From an uncultured Acidaminococcus sp. (GTDB lineage: Bacteria > Bacillota > Negativicutes > Acidaminococcales > Acidaminococcaceae): 39,039 nt of DNA. A program made the translations under genes and the position numbers. A model generated the notes under the pieces. That model made no database searches, was not told where the DNA came from, and was given only the letters and a program-made list of their open reading frames with translations. This document shows, one piece after another, positions 14,848 to 23,861 of the stretch; within the stretch, counting starts at the first letter, position 1, and every line of letters begins with the position of its first letter. The stretch covers positions 1-39,039 of the forward strand of contig UPXT01000018.1 in NCBI GenBank assembly GCA_900538365.1. Reading direction: 5' to 3'.

Positions 14848-16008
14848 TTACTTTTCTGGCAGACGTTCCTCGACAAGGGCTTTGAAGAAGGCCGCCCCAG
14901 TGAGAAGGACGTTGTCGTTGAAATCAAAGTGGGCATTATGGCACATATAGTTTTCTTTTCCCGCTTTCCCGCTTCCTAAAAACACGAAACACCCCGGGAT
15001 CTTTGCAAGGAAGCTGCCAAAATCTTCAGAAGCCATCCAAGGCTGGCAGTTATCTTTTACCTTTCCCTCACCTACAGCTTTACGGGCTGCAGCCGCTGCA
15101 TGCGACGTACATTCAGGCCAGTTGACCGTCGGTGCAAATTCATGGGTATAGCTGAATTCGTAGTCTGCCCCCGCCATAGCGCAGGCATGCTCCACAATGG
15201 CCTGCATACGGGTTTCAATGAGGGTCTGCATCTCAGGCGACGTGCTGCGCGTATCGCCGGTCATGACGATATTCGACGGAATGGCATTATGGGCGCCGTC
15301 CGTATGAAGTTCCGTCACAGACACGACAGCCGGTTTCAAGGGGTTGGCATTTCTTGAGACAATGGTCTGGAGGCCCAAGATGATCTGGGCCGCCGGAATC
15401 AAGGGATCAATGCCCACATGGGGACTAGATGCATGTCCGCCGCGGCCATGGATCTTGATGGTAAAGTTATCCTCGCTTGCCATGATCCCACCGGGACGGG
15501 TATGGATCTCGCCTTCGGGAAGGAAAGGAATATTATGAAGGCCATAGATTTCATCGACAGGATACTTTTCAAAAAGGCCGTCATCAATCATGGCCTGAGC
15601 CCCTTTTCCCGGTTCTTCGGCAGGCTGGAAGATAGCCCGGACCGTACCGTTAAAATTCCTCGATTCAGAAAGCAGCCACATGGCTCCCAAAAGGATCACC
15701 ATATGTCCATCATGACCGCAACCGTGCATTTTTCCAGGAACGGCCGAACGATATGAAAAGGCTCCCTTTTCCTCGACATTGATCGCATCCATGTCAGCTC
15801 GCAGGCCAATCACTTTTTCCCCGTCGCCCACGGTAAGGTCTGCCACAATGCCCGTACCGCCAATACCTTCATGGACGGTGCAGCCCATGGCACACAGTTT
15901 ATCCGCCAAAAAGCTGGCTGTTTTGACTTCTTCAAAGGCCGTTTCTGGCTGAGCATGGAGAGTATGCCGCCACGAAATAAGGGTTTTCTTTACTTTTTCT
16001 TCATCCAT
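14848..16008 (-). CDS. M20 family amidohydrolase (N-acyl amino acid / hippurate type)
   Basis: A 386-residue metal-dependent hydrolase of peptidase family M20D, the group including hippurate hydrolase and N-acyl-L-amino-acid amidohydrolases. Metal-binding motifs are MHGCGHDGH, PAEEPGKG and the C-terminal MCHNAHFDFND; the dimerisation lid with GRGGHAS is also clear. It cleaves an amide to release an amino acid; the acyl group is unknown. Its start is 12 bases after the AGCS transporter gene, so it is co-transcribed with that transporter. No signal peptide, so cytoplasmic. Confidence 0.92.
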   Translation of the reverse strand: MDEEKVKKTLISWRHTLHAQPETAFEEVKTASFLADKLCAMGCTVHEGIGGTGIVADLTVGDGEKVIGLRADMDAINVEEKGAFSYRSAVPGKMHGCGHDGHMVILLGAMWLLSESRNFNGTVRAIFQPAEEPGKGAQAMIDDGLFEKYPVDEIYGLHNIPFLPEGEIHTRPGGIMASEDNFTIKIHGRGGHASSPHVGIDPLIPAAQIILGLQTIVSRNANPLKPAVVSVTELHTDGAHNAIPSNIVMTGDTRSTSPEMQTLIETRMQAIVEHACAMAGADYEFSYTHEFAPTVNWPECTSHAAAAARKAVGEGKVKDNCQPWMASEDFGSFLAKIPGCFVFLGSGKAGKENYMCHNAHFDFNDNVLLTGAAFFKALVEERLPEK

Positions 16009-16020
16009 TAGACTGCCTCC

Positions 16021-17400
16021 TTACCTAGGCTGACTGCCTTCTGTCTCCCAGCTTGGGGTCTTTCCTGACTTTAATTTTTCCAAATAATCCTTGAGGACAT
16101 GGACCACGTCCCCCTTCATCTTGAGCAAGGCGTAAACATTGAAGAAAACAAGGAAGGCCACACCAAAGTCCACAAGGTCCCACAAATCATCAAGCTGCAT
16201 CATGGACCCCACGATGATGAGGAGTAAAACCAAGATTTTAAACATCTTGACATACCCTTCCACTTTTTCCGGAGTCTCCTTAAATAGATAGCGAACGCCC
16301 ACTTCGCCATAGAAGACATCGGCAATGATGGTTGTAAAGCAGAAAAGGAAGGTCATGAGCATGACAAAATAATTGCCAAAACTGCCAAGATTTGCTGAAA
16401 AGGCCGCTTGGACAAGATTGACACCGATGGCTCCAGAGTGAAGGACACCGGATAAAAGAATGGCAAATTCTGTGCAGCTGCAGATGACGATGGTCGTCAT
16501 AAAAGTCCCAAACATGGCGGAAAATCCTTGGTTCGCCGGATGTTTGACCTTCGCAGAAGCATGCATGGCAGCGGCACAGCCATTTCCCGCATCATTGGAA
16601 AAAAGACCGCGGGCTACGCCGTTACGAACAGCCTCTTTGATCGTATAGCCTACAGCACCGCCAGCGGTAGCTTCTGTTGTAAAGGCCGACGACATGATTT
16701 GCGTAAAAAGGGCAGGAATCTGGGAGAAATGGGTAATGACGATATAGATGACGCCCAGCAAATAGATGACAGCCATGAATGGAACCACAAGGGAAGCCGT
16801 CTCTGTAATCCGTTTGACTCCGCCCAGCACAACGAGGGCAGTCAAGAGGGCGACGCCAATACCAAGGACCCAGGTAGGAAGAGGATAAATCACGGTCACA
16901 GCCGAAGCAATGGAATGGGTCTGGAGCATGACAATAGCAATCCCAATGGCAAAGATTGTAAAGGCCGCATACAAAAGGGCCAACGTCTTATTGTGCAGGC
17001 CCTTTGTCATGTAATAAGGCGCCCCGCCATAAAAGTTGCCATCAGGGCTTTTTTCATGGTAGAGCTGCCCCAAGACGGCTTCAGCAAAGGAAATGACCAT
17101 GCCGAGAAGGGCCGTCACCCACATCCAGAAAAGAGCGCCCGGACCGCCGGCCAAAAGAGCACTTGCTACGCCAACAAGGGACCCCGTCCCAACCTGGCCG
17201 CCAACGGTAGCACATAGGGCACTGAAGCCGGAAATACCACCTTCGCCGTCCATATTGGCCTTGAGGGAGCCCCAGATCTTGCCAAATTGAGTGAGCTGGG
17301 GAAATCCTGTGGCCACGCTGTAAATAAGCCCCGTTCCTAAAAGAATGATGGAAAGGACATATCCCCACATAAGGGAGTTGAATTCACTGATGAAGGTCAT
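16021..17400 (-). CDS. AGCS family sodium:amino acid symporter
   Basis: A 459-residue membrane protein of the alanine or glycine:cation symporter family. Family motifs are GTGLIYSVATGFPQ near the N-terminus, ATVGGQVGTGSLVGVA, the GGAPYYMTKGL stretch and FSNDAGNGCAAAMHA in the middle; about ten or more hydrophobic segments are visible. AGCS proteins import small neutral amino acids with Na+. Here it sits between an ammonia-lyase and an amidohydrolase, so it may carry the substrate of that pathway rather than alanine; this is inference. A 104-base gap with a weak 6-bp stem precedes it. Confidence 0.92.
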   Translation of the reverse strand: MTFISEFNSLMWGYVLSIILLGTGLIYSVATGFPQLTQFGKIWGSLKANMDGEGGISGFSALCATVGGQVGTGSLVGVASALLAGGPGALFWMWVTALLGMVISFAEAVLGQLYHEKSPDGNFYGGAPYYMTKGLHNKTLALLYAAFTIFAIGIAIVMLQTHSIASAVTVIYPLPTWVLGIGVALLTALVVLGGVKRITETASLVVPFMAVIYLLGVIYIVITHFSQIPALFTQIMSSAFTTEATAGGAVGYTIKEAVRNGVARGLFSNDAGNGCAAAMHASAKVKHPANQGFSAMFGTFMTTIVICSCTEFAILLSGVLHSGAIGVNLVQAAFSANLGSFGNYFVMLMTFLFCFTTIIADVFYGEVGVRYLFKETPEKVEGYVKMFKILVLLLIIVGSMMQLDDLWDLVDFGVAFLVFFNVYALLKMKGDVVHVLKDYLEKLKSGKTPSWETEGSQPR

Positions 17401-17504
17401 TTTTTATTCACCACTTTCCTAAATCTATAAGGGAATTCTTCTTAGTAGGTAAAGTAAGCGGTGCAGTCAGCCTGTCATGCTATGCTACACCGCATTGTGC
17501 GTCA

Positions 17505-18671
17505 TCAGGAATGGTTCATGCCATCCCAAACGACCTTCCGATAATTCTCTTGGTCCGTATCTCCTTCCGTACTGATGCACAGGACAATGGAATCGGCCGT
17601 GAGCCCCAGTGCATGCTTCATACCCATAAGCTCAGGATCGATCATGAGGCGGTACACAAGCCCCGTAGTCACAGCACCGCTTTCACCTGAAACAATGGCC
17701 GGATCCCCTTTTGCGGGGTTGCCCAAAAGGCGCATGCCGCAAGCAGCTACGCTGTCATCAACAGAAAAGAAATGGGAAGCATGATGCTTGATGACGTTCC
17801 AGCCCAAAGTACAGACTTCGCCGCAGCAGAGCCCCGCCATCATGGACGCAAGACCACCGGTTACAGCGTGGAGCTTGCCATCATTGGCCTCAGCCGTTTC
17901 ATAAAGGCAGTTGGCCGCTTTAGGCTCGACAATAGAAAGCTGGGGCATGTTCTTCCCATAATAGCGGGCCAAAAAGCCCGTAATGGCCCCTGCCATAGCT
18001 CCGACGCCGGCTTGCAAAAAGACGTGAGTAGGAACAACGTCCTTTAGGTCCTCCACCGCTTCATGGGCCATGGTCATATAGCCCTGCATGATCCAGCGGG
18101 GAATCGTTTCATACCCTTTCCACGCCGTATCCTGGACCAGGATCCAGCCTTTTTCTTCTGCTATACGGCTTGCCAAACGGACCGTGTCGTCATAGTTGAC
18201 GCTCGTAACTTCCGCCTCCGCCCCTAATTTGCGGATATTGTCAAGTCGTTCCTGACGGGAGCCTTTGGGCATATAAATCACTGCCTTCTGTCCAAGGCGC
18301 TGGGCGGCCCAGGCAACGCCCCGCCCATGGTTGCCATCGGTCGCGGTTACGAAGGTATAGGTGCCGCGGGCAATGGAAGTCAAGTCATCCATGGCTTTTC
18401 CCGTCTTTTCTGCAAGGACTTTAGCAAGAGCATAGCTTCCGCCAAGTCCCTTGAAGGCATTGAGACCAAAACGGTAACTTTCATCCTTGACGTAAAGCCC
18501 CTTGAGTCCCAGGATCTTGGCCGTTTCCGCAAGATTTCTCAGCGGTGTCTTTGCGTAGCCGTCCAAGGTCTTGTGGAAGGCACGGACCTTTTCTGCCTCT
18601 TCCGTGGAAAAAGGCGCATCCCAGGCCCCGCATTTTCCATCACATGGAAACGGCGTTATGGAAATGGTCAT
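17505..18671 (-). CDS. dpaL: Diaminopropionate ammonia-lyase
   Basis: A 388-residue PLP enzyme of the tryptophan synthase beta fold group, close to E. coli YgeX, which converts 2,3-diaminopropionate to pyruvate and two ammonia. The PLP lysine is in RFGLNAFKGLGGSYA (about residue 76). DGNHGRGVAWAA is the Asn-containing motif that binds the substrate carboxylate and PLP, and the glycine loop GVGAMAG binds phosphate. The length is close to the family's roughly 400 residues. The gene lies 23 bases after the carbamoylase-like gene. In E. coli ygeX is likewise next to an M20-type gene (ygeY), which supports the assignment. Confidence 0.92.
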   Translation of the reverse strand: MTISITPFPCDGKCGAWDAPFSTEEAEKVRAFHKTLDGYAKTPLRNLAETAKILGLKGLYVKDESYRFGLNAFKGLGGSYALAKVLAEKTGKAMDDLTSIARGTYTFVTATDGNHGRGVAWAAQRLGQKAVIYMPKGSRQERLDNIRKLGAEAEVTSVNYDDTVRLASRIAEEKGWILVQDTAWKGYETIPRWIMQGYMTMAHEAVEDLKDVVPTHVFLQAGVGAMAGAITGFLARYYGKNMPQLSIVEPKAANCLYETAEANDGKLHAVTGGLASMMAGLCCGEVCTLGWNVIKHHASHFFSVDDSVAACGMRLLGNPAKGDPAIVSGESGAVTTGLVYRLMIDPELMGMKHALGLTADSIVLCISTEGDTDQENYRKVVWDGMNHS

Positions 18672-18694
18672 ATCAGTTCCTCCTTACATGCAAC

Positions 18695-19921
18695 TTAAGC
18701 AAGAAGTATCTCAGCAACGACATCAAGGAAGACGTTTGCCCCGCCAACAAGATCCTCATCACGGGTATATTCCTTGGGATTGTGGCTGATACCCTTCACG
18801 CTCGGTACAAAAATCATGGCAGTCGGGCAAATGCGCGCCATCATCTGGGCATCCTGCCCGGCCCCGCTTGTCATCCGGCAATGGCTGAGGCCTCTTTTTT
18901 CTGCCATGATTTCGGTTATCTTACAGATTCCGTCATCAAATTCAACCGGTTCAAAGCGCACGAGCCGTTCTGTGTGGATCCTGACATGGTCCGTTTCTTC
19001 AAGTTTCTTCAAATAAGTAGCAAGCGCCATTTCTTCTTCCTTTAGTTTTTCTTCATTCGGATTTCGCACATCCACCGTAAAAACAGCCTTGGAAGGAATG
19101 ACGTTAACCGCATTCGGTTCAAGGGCCATGGTTCCAACGGTGCAGACGGTCTTGCCTCTGGAAGCAAGGCAGCGTTCCCGCATAAAGACATTGACTTTGG
19201 AAGCGGCAAGGCCTGCGTCAATGCGCATATCTGTCGGTGTCGTTCCTGCATGGTTTGCTGTTCCTTCGATGGTAATGCGCTGCCAGGAAATGCCTTGAAG
19301 ATTTTCAACGGCACCAATGGAAATGCCTTTGGCATCCATGATGGGACCCTGCTCAATATGCAGTTCGATGAATGCATAGGGTTTGATGAAACCAGGATCG
19401 ACCGTTCCGCCGTAACCAATACGGGTCAGTTCATCCCGCAGGATAGTTCCATCGGTTCCTACGCTGTCAAGGGCTTCATTAAGGGCTAGACCGCCGGCAT
19501 AGACCAAGGAGCCCATCATATCCGGCTGATAACGAACGCCTTCTTCATTGGTAAAAGCACCAACGACAAGGGGCCGTTTGAGCTGGGCCTTTTGTTCCTT
19601 CAAGGTGCGGACGATTTCAATCCCCGTCAAAACGCCGTAGCAGCCATCATATTGGCCGGCATTGATGACCGTATCAATATGGGAGCCAATCATGAGAGGC
19701 GCTTCCTTCTTGTTTTCTTCCGTTTCCCAAATGCCAAAAATGTTGCCAATGCGGTCGACGACCACATCAAGACCGGCGTCCTTCATTTGCTTTACAACAA
19801 AATCACGGCCTTCTTTTTCCGTGTCGGAAGCTGCAAGTCGCGTCCGTTCTCCGGAGGCATCAATGCCAATTTTCCCAAGCGTAAAGATCGAATCCAGCAG
19901 TCTTTTCTTATTGATATCCAT
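18695..19921 (-). CDS. M20-type Zn-dependent hydrolase (carbamoylase / allantoate amidohydrolase family)
   Basis: A 408-residue member of the hydantoinase/carbamoylase family, which removes carbamoyl groups (N-carbamoyl amino acids, ureidoglycine-type or allantoate substrates). The metal motifs are GSHIDTVINAGQYDG, NEEGVRYQ, and the C-terminal TSGAGQDAQMMA and SHNPKEYT. The ATG at 19921 is set by AAGGAG 8 bases upstream; a GTG at 19930 is less well placed. It is the first gene of the operon with dpaL, the AGCS symporter, the M20D hydrolase and ridA, and is transcribed away from the AraC gene. The substrate could be a carbamoylated or acylated diaminopropionate; that is inference. Confidence 0.88.
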   Translation of the reverse strand: MDINKKRLLDSIFTLGKIGIDASGERTRLAASDTEKEGRDFVVKQMKDAGLDVVVDRIGNIFGIWETEENKKEAPLMIGSHIDTVINAGQYDGCYGVLTGIEIVRTLKEQKAQLKRPLVVGAFTNEEGVRYQPDMMGSLVYAGGLALNEALDSVGTDGTILRDELTRIGYGGTVDPGFIKPYAFIELHIEQGPIMDAKGISIGAVENLQGISWQRITIEGTANHAGTTPTDMRIDAGLAASKVNVFMRERCLASRGKTVCTVGTMALEPNAVNVIPSKAVFTVDVRNPNEEKLKEEEMALATYLKKLEETDHVRIHTERLVRFEPVEFDDGICKITEIMAEKRGLSHCRMTSGAGQDAQMMARICPTAMIFVPSVKGISHNPKEYTRDEDLVGGANVFLDVVAEILLA

Positions 19922-19975
19922 AATTGCCACTCCTTTTCTTTCCCAGAGTATTTGAATTTTTGTTAAATTCAGTAT

Positions 19976-20005
19976 ATTTTATTTTAAGCACGGTTTCTAT
20001 GTCAA
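19976..20005 (-). promoter_or_regulatory. Promoter of the dpaL catabolic operon
   Basis: A consensus TTGACA (20000-20005) and TAAAAT (19976-19981) on the minus strand with an 18-base spacer. It lies in the 177-base divergent gap shared with the AraC-type gene, whose product probably acts here. Confidence 0.6.
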
Positions 20006-20059
20006 TCATCCCTATTTTTATCATTTTCTTCCCATTTTTAGGAACGCTGCGCGAGAATA

Positions 20060-20068
20060 TGCTATACT
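20060..20068 (+). promoter_or_regulatory. Extended -10 of the AraC-type gene
   Basis: TGCTATACT on the plus strand, about 30 bases before the start codon. The -35 position (AGGAAC) is weak, as expected for an extended -10 promoter. Confidence 0.5.
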
Positions 20069-20098
20069 GGGAAAAAGCAGACAAGGAGGGCAGAACCC

Positions 20099-21025
20099 AT
20101 GGCTCAATCGTCATTTCCCCAATGCCGCCGTGAAGGCGTCCAGTATCGGATTTCGACAACAGAAAAGGCACAGGAAGAAATTTGGTATTCCCAGAGTGAA
20201 ATTCCCATTGCCATGTTTACACAGCGTTATCAGTCCCATTTAGGGAGCCATATTCCCATTCACTGGCACCAGGAGATGCAGCTGCTTTGGGTCTATGAAG
20301 GCACCCTGTCCTACCGCGTCAATGGCATGGAGTTTCCCCTTGACCGCAGCCAGCTTCTTTTCATCAACGATGCCATCCTGCATAGCTCGCAACCCATTAC
20401 GACAGAAGTCAAGACCTTATGCATTGATTTCAGAAAGGATATCTTTTCCCCTGCCCTTTGGAACAAATTCCTGCGCCCCCTTACGGAAAATCCTTACTGC
20501 ACGTATGAACTCATCAACCTGACTGCTCAAGCCCTTGAAAAACTTGGCCGCTTTATCCACCATGTCGATGATTCTACGGGCCTTTTTTCCGTCACGACCT
20601 TCATTATGGAAGTCATGGAAGAAATCATGGAGACTTTTAAAGAAAGCGGTGAGGCAAAAAATACAGAAGAACGCATGCTTTTTGATGAAATTCTCTCCTT
20701 CATCAAGGACCATTTCAGCGAAACCCTCACCATTTCCCAACTATCAGCGGCCGCCCATCTTAATAAGAACAAACTGACGGCACTCTTTCAGAAATATACA
20801 GGCATGCCGCCCATCCATTTTCTTAACACCTATCGGCTTGATGAGGCCCGGACACAGCTCCTTAAGTCAGAACGGAGCGTATCCGAGATCAGCGAGGACG
20901 TGGGTTATGGTCAGATCAGTCATTTTATCCAGCAGTTCAGGCATCGGTATGGCATGACGCCCCTCCAGTATCGGAGGACCTACAGCGCCAAGATTGAGCG
21001 CTGTGAAATCACGTCACTGCTGTAA
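20099..21025 (+). CDS. AraC-family transcriptional regulator with cupin domain
   Basis: A 308-residue regulator. The N-terminal cupin-like sensor (about 45-125) has SHIPIHWHQEMQLLWVYEG, a typical effector-binding strand pattern. The C-terminal 100 residues hold two helix-turn-helix motifs: LTISQLSAAAHLNKNKLTALFQKYTG and RSVSEISEDVGYGQISHFIQQFRHRYGMTPLQYR (only the outer residues matter here), the latter ending in the family signature GMTPLQYRR. AAGGAGG lies 9 bases before the ATG. It is divergent from the hydrolase-dpaL operon, so it is the probable substrate-responsive activator of that operon. The effector is unknown. Confidence 0.92.
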   Translation: MAQSSFPQCRREGVQYRISTTEKAQEEIWYSQSEIPIAMFTQRYQSHLGSHIPIHWHQEMQLLWVYEGTLSYRVNGMEFPLDRSQLLFINDAILHSSQPITTEVKTLCIDFRKDIFSPALWNKFLRPLTENPYCTYELINLTAQALEKLGRFIHHVDDSTGLFSVTTFIMEVMEEIMETFKESGEAKNTEERMLFDEILSFIKDHFSETLTISQLSAAAHLNKNKLTALFQKYTGMPPIHFLNTYRLDEARTQLLKSERSVSEISEDVGYGQISHFIQQFRHRYGMTPLQYRRTYSAKIERCEITSLL

Positions 21026-21212
21026 GCGCAAAATGTGAAATTTACTTTTCCCCATGTATGGATTGCGCTTCTTGCCATAGGGGCAAATCCTTACGGCTAA
21101 AAAATTGATTTGATTGTAATGTAAACTGGTATAGGCCGCGGCACGAGCCAAAAAGGCGCATATCTTTCCTAACAAGGCGCTTATGCCGCCCTCCTATTTT
21201 CAGCATAGACGC
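21026..21212. other. Short intergenic stretch, nothing recognised
   Basis: No gene or promoter pattern is evident between the AraC-type stop codon and the bidirectional terminator. Confidence 0.5.
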
Positions 21213-21261
21213 AAAAGGCGCCCTGAAGAAATGACACGTTCATTTCTTCAGGGCGCCTTTT
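21213..21261. terminator. Bidirectional terminator
   Basis: A perfect 22-bp stem (21213-21234 with 21240-21261) and 5-base loop between convergent genes. A T-run lies at the end of the plus-strand stem (TTTTTAT) and an A-run at the other end serves the minus strand. The inner 11 bp are identical to those of the terminator at 662-716. Confidence 0.9.
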
Positions 21262-21275
21262 TATAAGGGACCGCC

Positions 21276-21665
21276 TTAACGCAGTCCAATCAGCCGCAGA
21301 ACAAAAAAAATGGCGGCAATGATGATGAAGTATCCCACAAAAGGAAGCATAAGGGAAAGAAAGACGGGGATAAGAAGGACCAAAAAGATGATGATGCCCA
21401 CGGCAACAAGTCCCAGATGGCCCAAAAGGAAGTTCAGGACCCGCAAGCGGAAAGGTTTTGCTTCTTCCTGGGCCTGTTTCAGGTCATCCTGGTCCATCAC
21501 GCGATATGTATCCGAATCGGGAACCTGATCGATGGTCACGCCTTCAAAAGCGTCCCGTTCATCTTCCGTCAGGACTTCAGCGGCAATATCGTCATTGGGC
21601 GTATGGCAATTGGGACATTCCGCCAAATGATCGGGATATTCCAAACCGCAATGAGAACAGATCAT
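21276..21665 (-). CDS. Zinc-ribbon membrane protein of unknown function
   Basis: A 129-residue protein. The N-terminus is a zinc ribbon with two CxxC pairs (CSHC and CPNC, residues 3-6 and 17-20). An acidic, soluble middle part (about 25-70) is followed by two closely spaced membrane segments (about 82-105 and 108-127). GGAGG lies 5 bases before the ATG. It is the last gene of the ACT/UPF0210/nth run, 9 bases after the 509-aa gene. Such small zinc-ribbon membrane proteins are common in Firmicutes, with no established function. Confidence 0.8.
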   Translation of the reverse strand: MICSHCGLEYPDHLAECPNCHTPNDDIAAEVLTEDERDAFEGVTIDQVPDSDTYRVMDQDDLKQAQEEAKPFRLRVLNFLLGHLGLVAVGIIIFLVLLIPVFLSLMLPFVGYFIIIAAIFFVLRLIGLR

Positions 21666-21674
21666 GGTTTCCTC

Positions 21675-23204
21675 CTACGATAAATTGCTGAACATCATCA
21701 TATATCCCACTTCCGTCAGATAGCGGGGATCGGATGGTTCCAGGGAAAGGGCGCTGCGGATGGTCTGGTAGGCTTCGGCAATATGATGCTGCGGAAGGCC
21801 CAGGGATTCAGAGAAGAAAGGTTTCTTCTGGGCAGCCCGTTTTTCATTGATTTCAAGGAAGTTTTCAAAAATACCGGCGGCCCAGCGTTCCGGCCCAAGG
21901 GCAGAAAGGTTGGGATCCGTCTTCAAAAAATCCTGCCACAGCCGGCGAGCAAAATAAAACTCCGTAATGCCAAAACCCGCAGCGGCCATGATTTCCTTGA
22001 CGGCCTGTTCCGACCGGTCCAGCGCGGGGGTCATGCGGGGCGGTTTATAGTCCTTGATGGCCGTCTTATAGGGAAACGCCACAGCGGCAGGATTATTTGA
22101 CACAAGGGAAACAATCCTGCGGACAAAAAGAGGATTGGCCGCCATGAAGTCACTCCACGTAAGATCAGGGCCTTGGATCAGGAACCAATCCAGACATTGC
22201 TGCAGGATGGTATGAAGCTTATTTCTTGAAAGGGGGGACAGGCGGAAACTCTTTTCATAGTTCATGCACAAACTTTGGTTCTGGAAGATATTGCCCAAAA
22301 TGACGTCCCCCAAGTCATGATGACTTGCCATTTCCGGGGTCATATTGACATAAAAGTGATCCCCCGTCATCAGGTCTTCTGCCAGGCAGCGCGTTTCATC
22401 AAGGACCTCACCGAGGACAAATAGACGCAGGCGGGCACGGCTCAGTTCATAGGCAAGGGTTTCGTAATGTGTGCCGCTGTGTTCGGCAAAAAATGAAATG
22501 GGGGTATCGGCCGTATCCATGGTCCGATAATTAAAAAGAAAGTAATCCCAGAAGCCTTTCCAGAAGTCCGTTTCTTCCGGTCCTTCAAGGTCCAGGCGGC
22601 CTTCGGCATGCCGGTAGAGCCGCATGGCGCGGTCAAGGTCCGGCGTAAAGCGGCTTGTCTGGAAGAACATGTTGATTTCTCCCATGATTTCCTCAAGTCC
22701 CACACCGGCATGCAGGAAGATGTTGCCTTCCGGGGGTGGGCCAACCCACGTTTCCCATTCCTCCTCCCCTTTTTGCAGCTGTCCGTGGCATGTCACAATG
22801 GCCACGGTCCCATCTTCATTTAAAAGGGTTTTCGCTGCAAGGTGCGGCGCCAGGACGCTCATGAGAACGCCGCGTTCCTTCATAAGGACAAAGAAACGCT
22901 CCAGTGTGTCAAGGAACGCCTTGATTGCGTCGTACGTCCCCATGAATTCAACAATATAGCGGCAGGCCCAAATCACGCAGCCTACAAGGATTTCCTCCGT
23001 TACATCCTGCATCTCCAACATATCATTTTCCAGATAGATGCAGAAGATGCTGAGATTGTCCCACTCTTTTTGAAGGGCCTTGTCATCCATGCTCTGCCAA
23101 GCACATTTGCGGATATAGGTTTCAACGTCATCCCGGGGTATGACCATGTTCCAGCCGTCGTCGTTCGTATAAAAATCGTTGATGTAATCGTAGACGTTAT
23201 CCAT
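21675..23204 (-). CDS. Large protein of unknown function (509 aa)
   Basis: A 509-residue soluble protein with no signal peptide or membrane segment. It is mostly helical and rich in aromatic and acidic residues; the N-terminal half contains MDNVYDYINDFYTNDDGW and the middle has a LHAGVGLEEIMGEINMFFQTSRF stretch typical of nothing I recognise. The final 45 residues (HHIAEAYQTIRSALSLEPSDPRYLTEVG is the style) look like a single TPR-like helix pair. AGGAA lies 7 bases before the ATG. It sits between nth and the zinc-ribbon gene with gaps of 24 and 9 bases. I assign no function. Confidence 0.75.
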   Translation of the reverse strand: MDNVYDYINDFYTNDDGWNMVIPRDDVETYIRKCAWQSMDDKALQKEWDNLSIFCIYLENDMLEMQDVTEEILVGCVIWACRYIVEFMGTYDAIKAFLDTLERFFVLMKERGVLMSVLAPHLAAKTLLNEDGTVAIVTCHGQLQKGEEEWETWVGPPPEGNIFLHAGVGLEEIMGEINMFFQTSRFTPDLDRAMRLYRHAEGRLDLEGPEETDFWKGFWDYFLFNYRTMDTADTPISFFAEHSGTHYETLAYELSRARLRLFVLGEVLDETRCLAEDLMTGDHFYVNMTPEMASHHDLGDVILGNIFQNQSLCMNYEKSFRLSPLSRNKLHTILQQCLDWFLIQGPDLTWSDFMAANPLFVRRIVSLVSNNPAAVAFPYKTAIKDYKPPRMTPALDRSEQAVKEIMAAAGFGITEFYFARRLWQDFLKTDPNLSALGPERWAAGIFENFLEINEKRAAQKKPFFSESLGLPQHHIAEAYQTIRSALSLEPSDPRYLTEVGYMMMFSNLS

Positions 23205-23228
23205 TTGGGATTTCCTAACTGAAATTGA

Positions 23229-23861
23229 TTATTCCATCACCCGTGAAGGACAAAGATCCAAAACGGGGCACTCGCTGCAGCGGGGGTTAGGGGCCTTGCA
23301 GACCTTACGGCCATGCCAGATGAGCCAGTGATGGGCCTCGCCCCACTTTTCCTTGGGAATCTGCTTTTGCAGGTCATGCTCAGTCTCCAGGGGATCTTTT
23401 CCAGCGGAAAGACCCAACCGATGGGAGACACGGAAAACATGAGTATCAACGGCAATGGCCGGTTTTCCAAAGGCCACACTCAGCATGACATCGGCAGTCT
23501 TGCGTCCTACACCGGGAAGACTCAAGAGGGCCTTCATCTCCTGAGGAATCTCGGAATGGAAGTCATCAATAAGTTTTCGGCACGTAGCAAGGATATTGCG
23601 TGCTTTGGAATGATAAAGGCCGCAGTCATGGATGAGGGCTTCCATTTGTTCAAGGGTCAGGGCGCCCAGCTTCTCCGGCGTATTGTACTTTGGAAAAAGG
23701 CGCTTTGTAACAATATTGACCCGTTCATCCGTGCACTGAGCAGAAAGGATGACCGCCACCAAGAGTTCAAAAGGGGTGGTATAATGCAGGGCCGTTCCCT
23801 GTCCTTTATAGGTTTCTTCAAGACGTTCCAAGATGAGCTTATTGCGTTCTTTCTTGCGCAT
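23229..23861 (-). CDS. nth: Endonuclease III (DNA glycosylase/AP lyase)
   Basis: A 210-residue base-excision repair enzyme that removes oxidised pyrimidines and nicks abasic sites. The helix-hairpin-helix LPGVGRKTA carries the catalytic Lys121; Asp139 is in AVDTHV; the [4Fe-4S] cluster ligands are Cys188, 195, 198 and 204 with the classic 6-2-5 spacing. The length is normal. Its ATG overlaps the stop codon of the UPF0210 gene by one base (TGATG), implying translational coupling. Confidence 0.96.
   Translation of the reverse strand: MRKKERNKLILERLEETYKGQGTALHYTTPFELLVAVILSAQCTDERVNIVTKRLFPKYNTPEKLGALTLEQMEALIHDCGLYHSKARNILATCRKLIDDFHSEIPQEMKALLSLPGVGRKTADVMLSVAFGKPAIAVDTHVFRVSHRLGLSAGKDPLETEHDLQKQIPKEKWGEAHHWLIWHGRKVCKAPNPRCSECPVLDLCPSRVME

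Noticed and set aside
19971..19976. TATACT as an alternative -10 of the hydrolase-dpaL operon
   Set aside because: Spacing of 23 bases to the consensus TTGACA is too long; TAAAAT with an 18-base spacer fits better.
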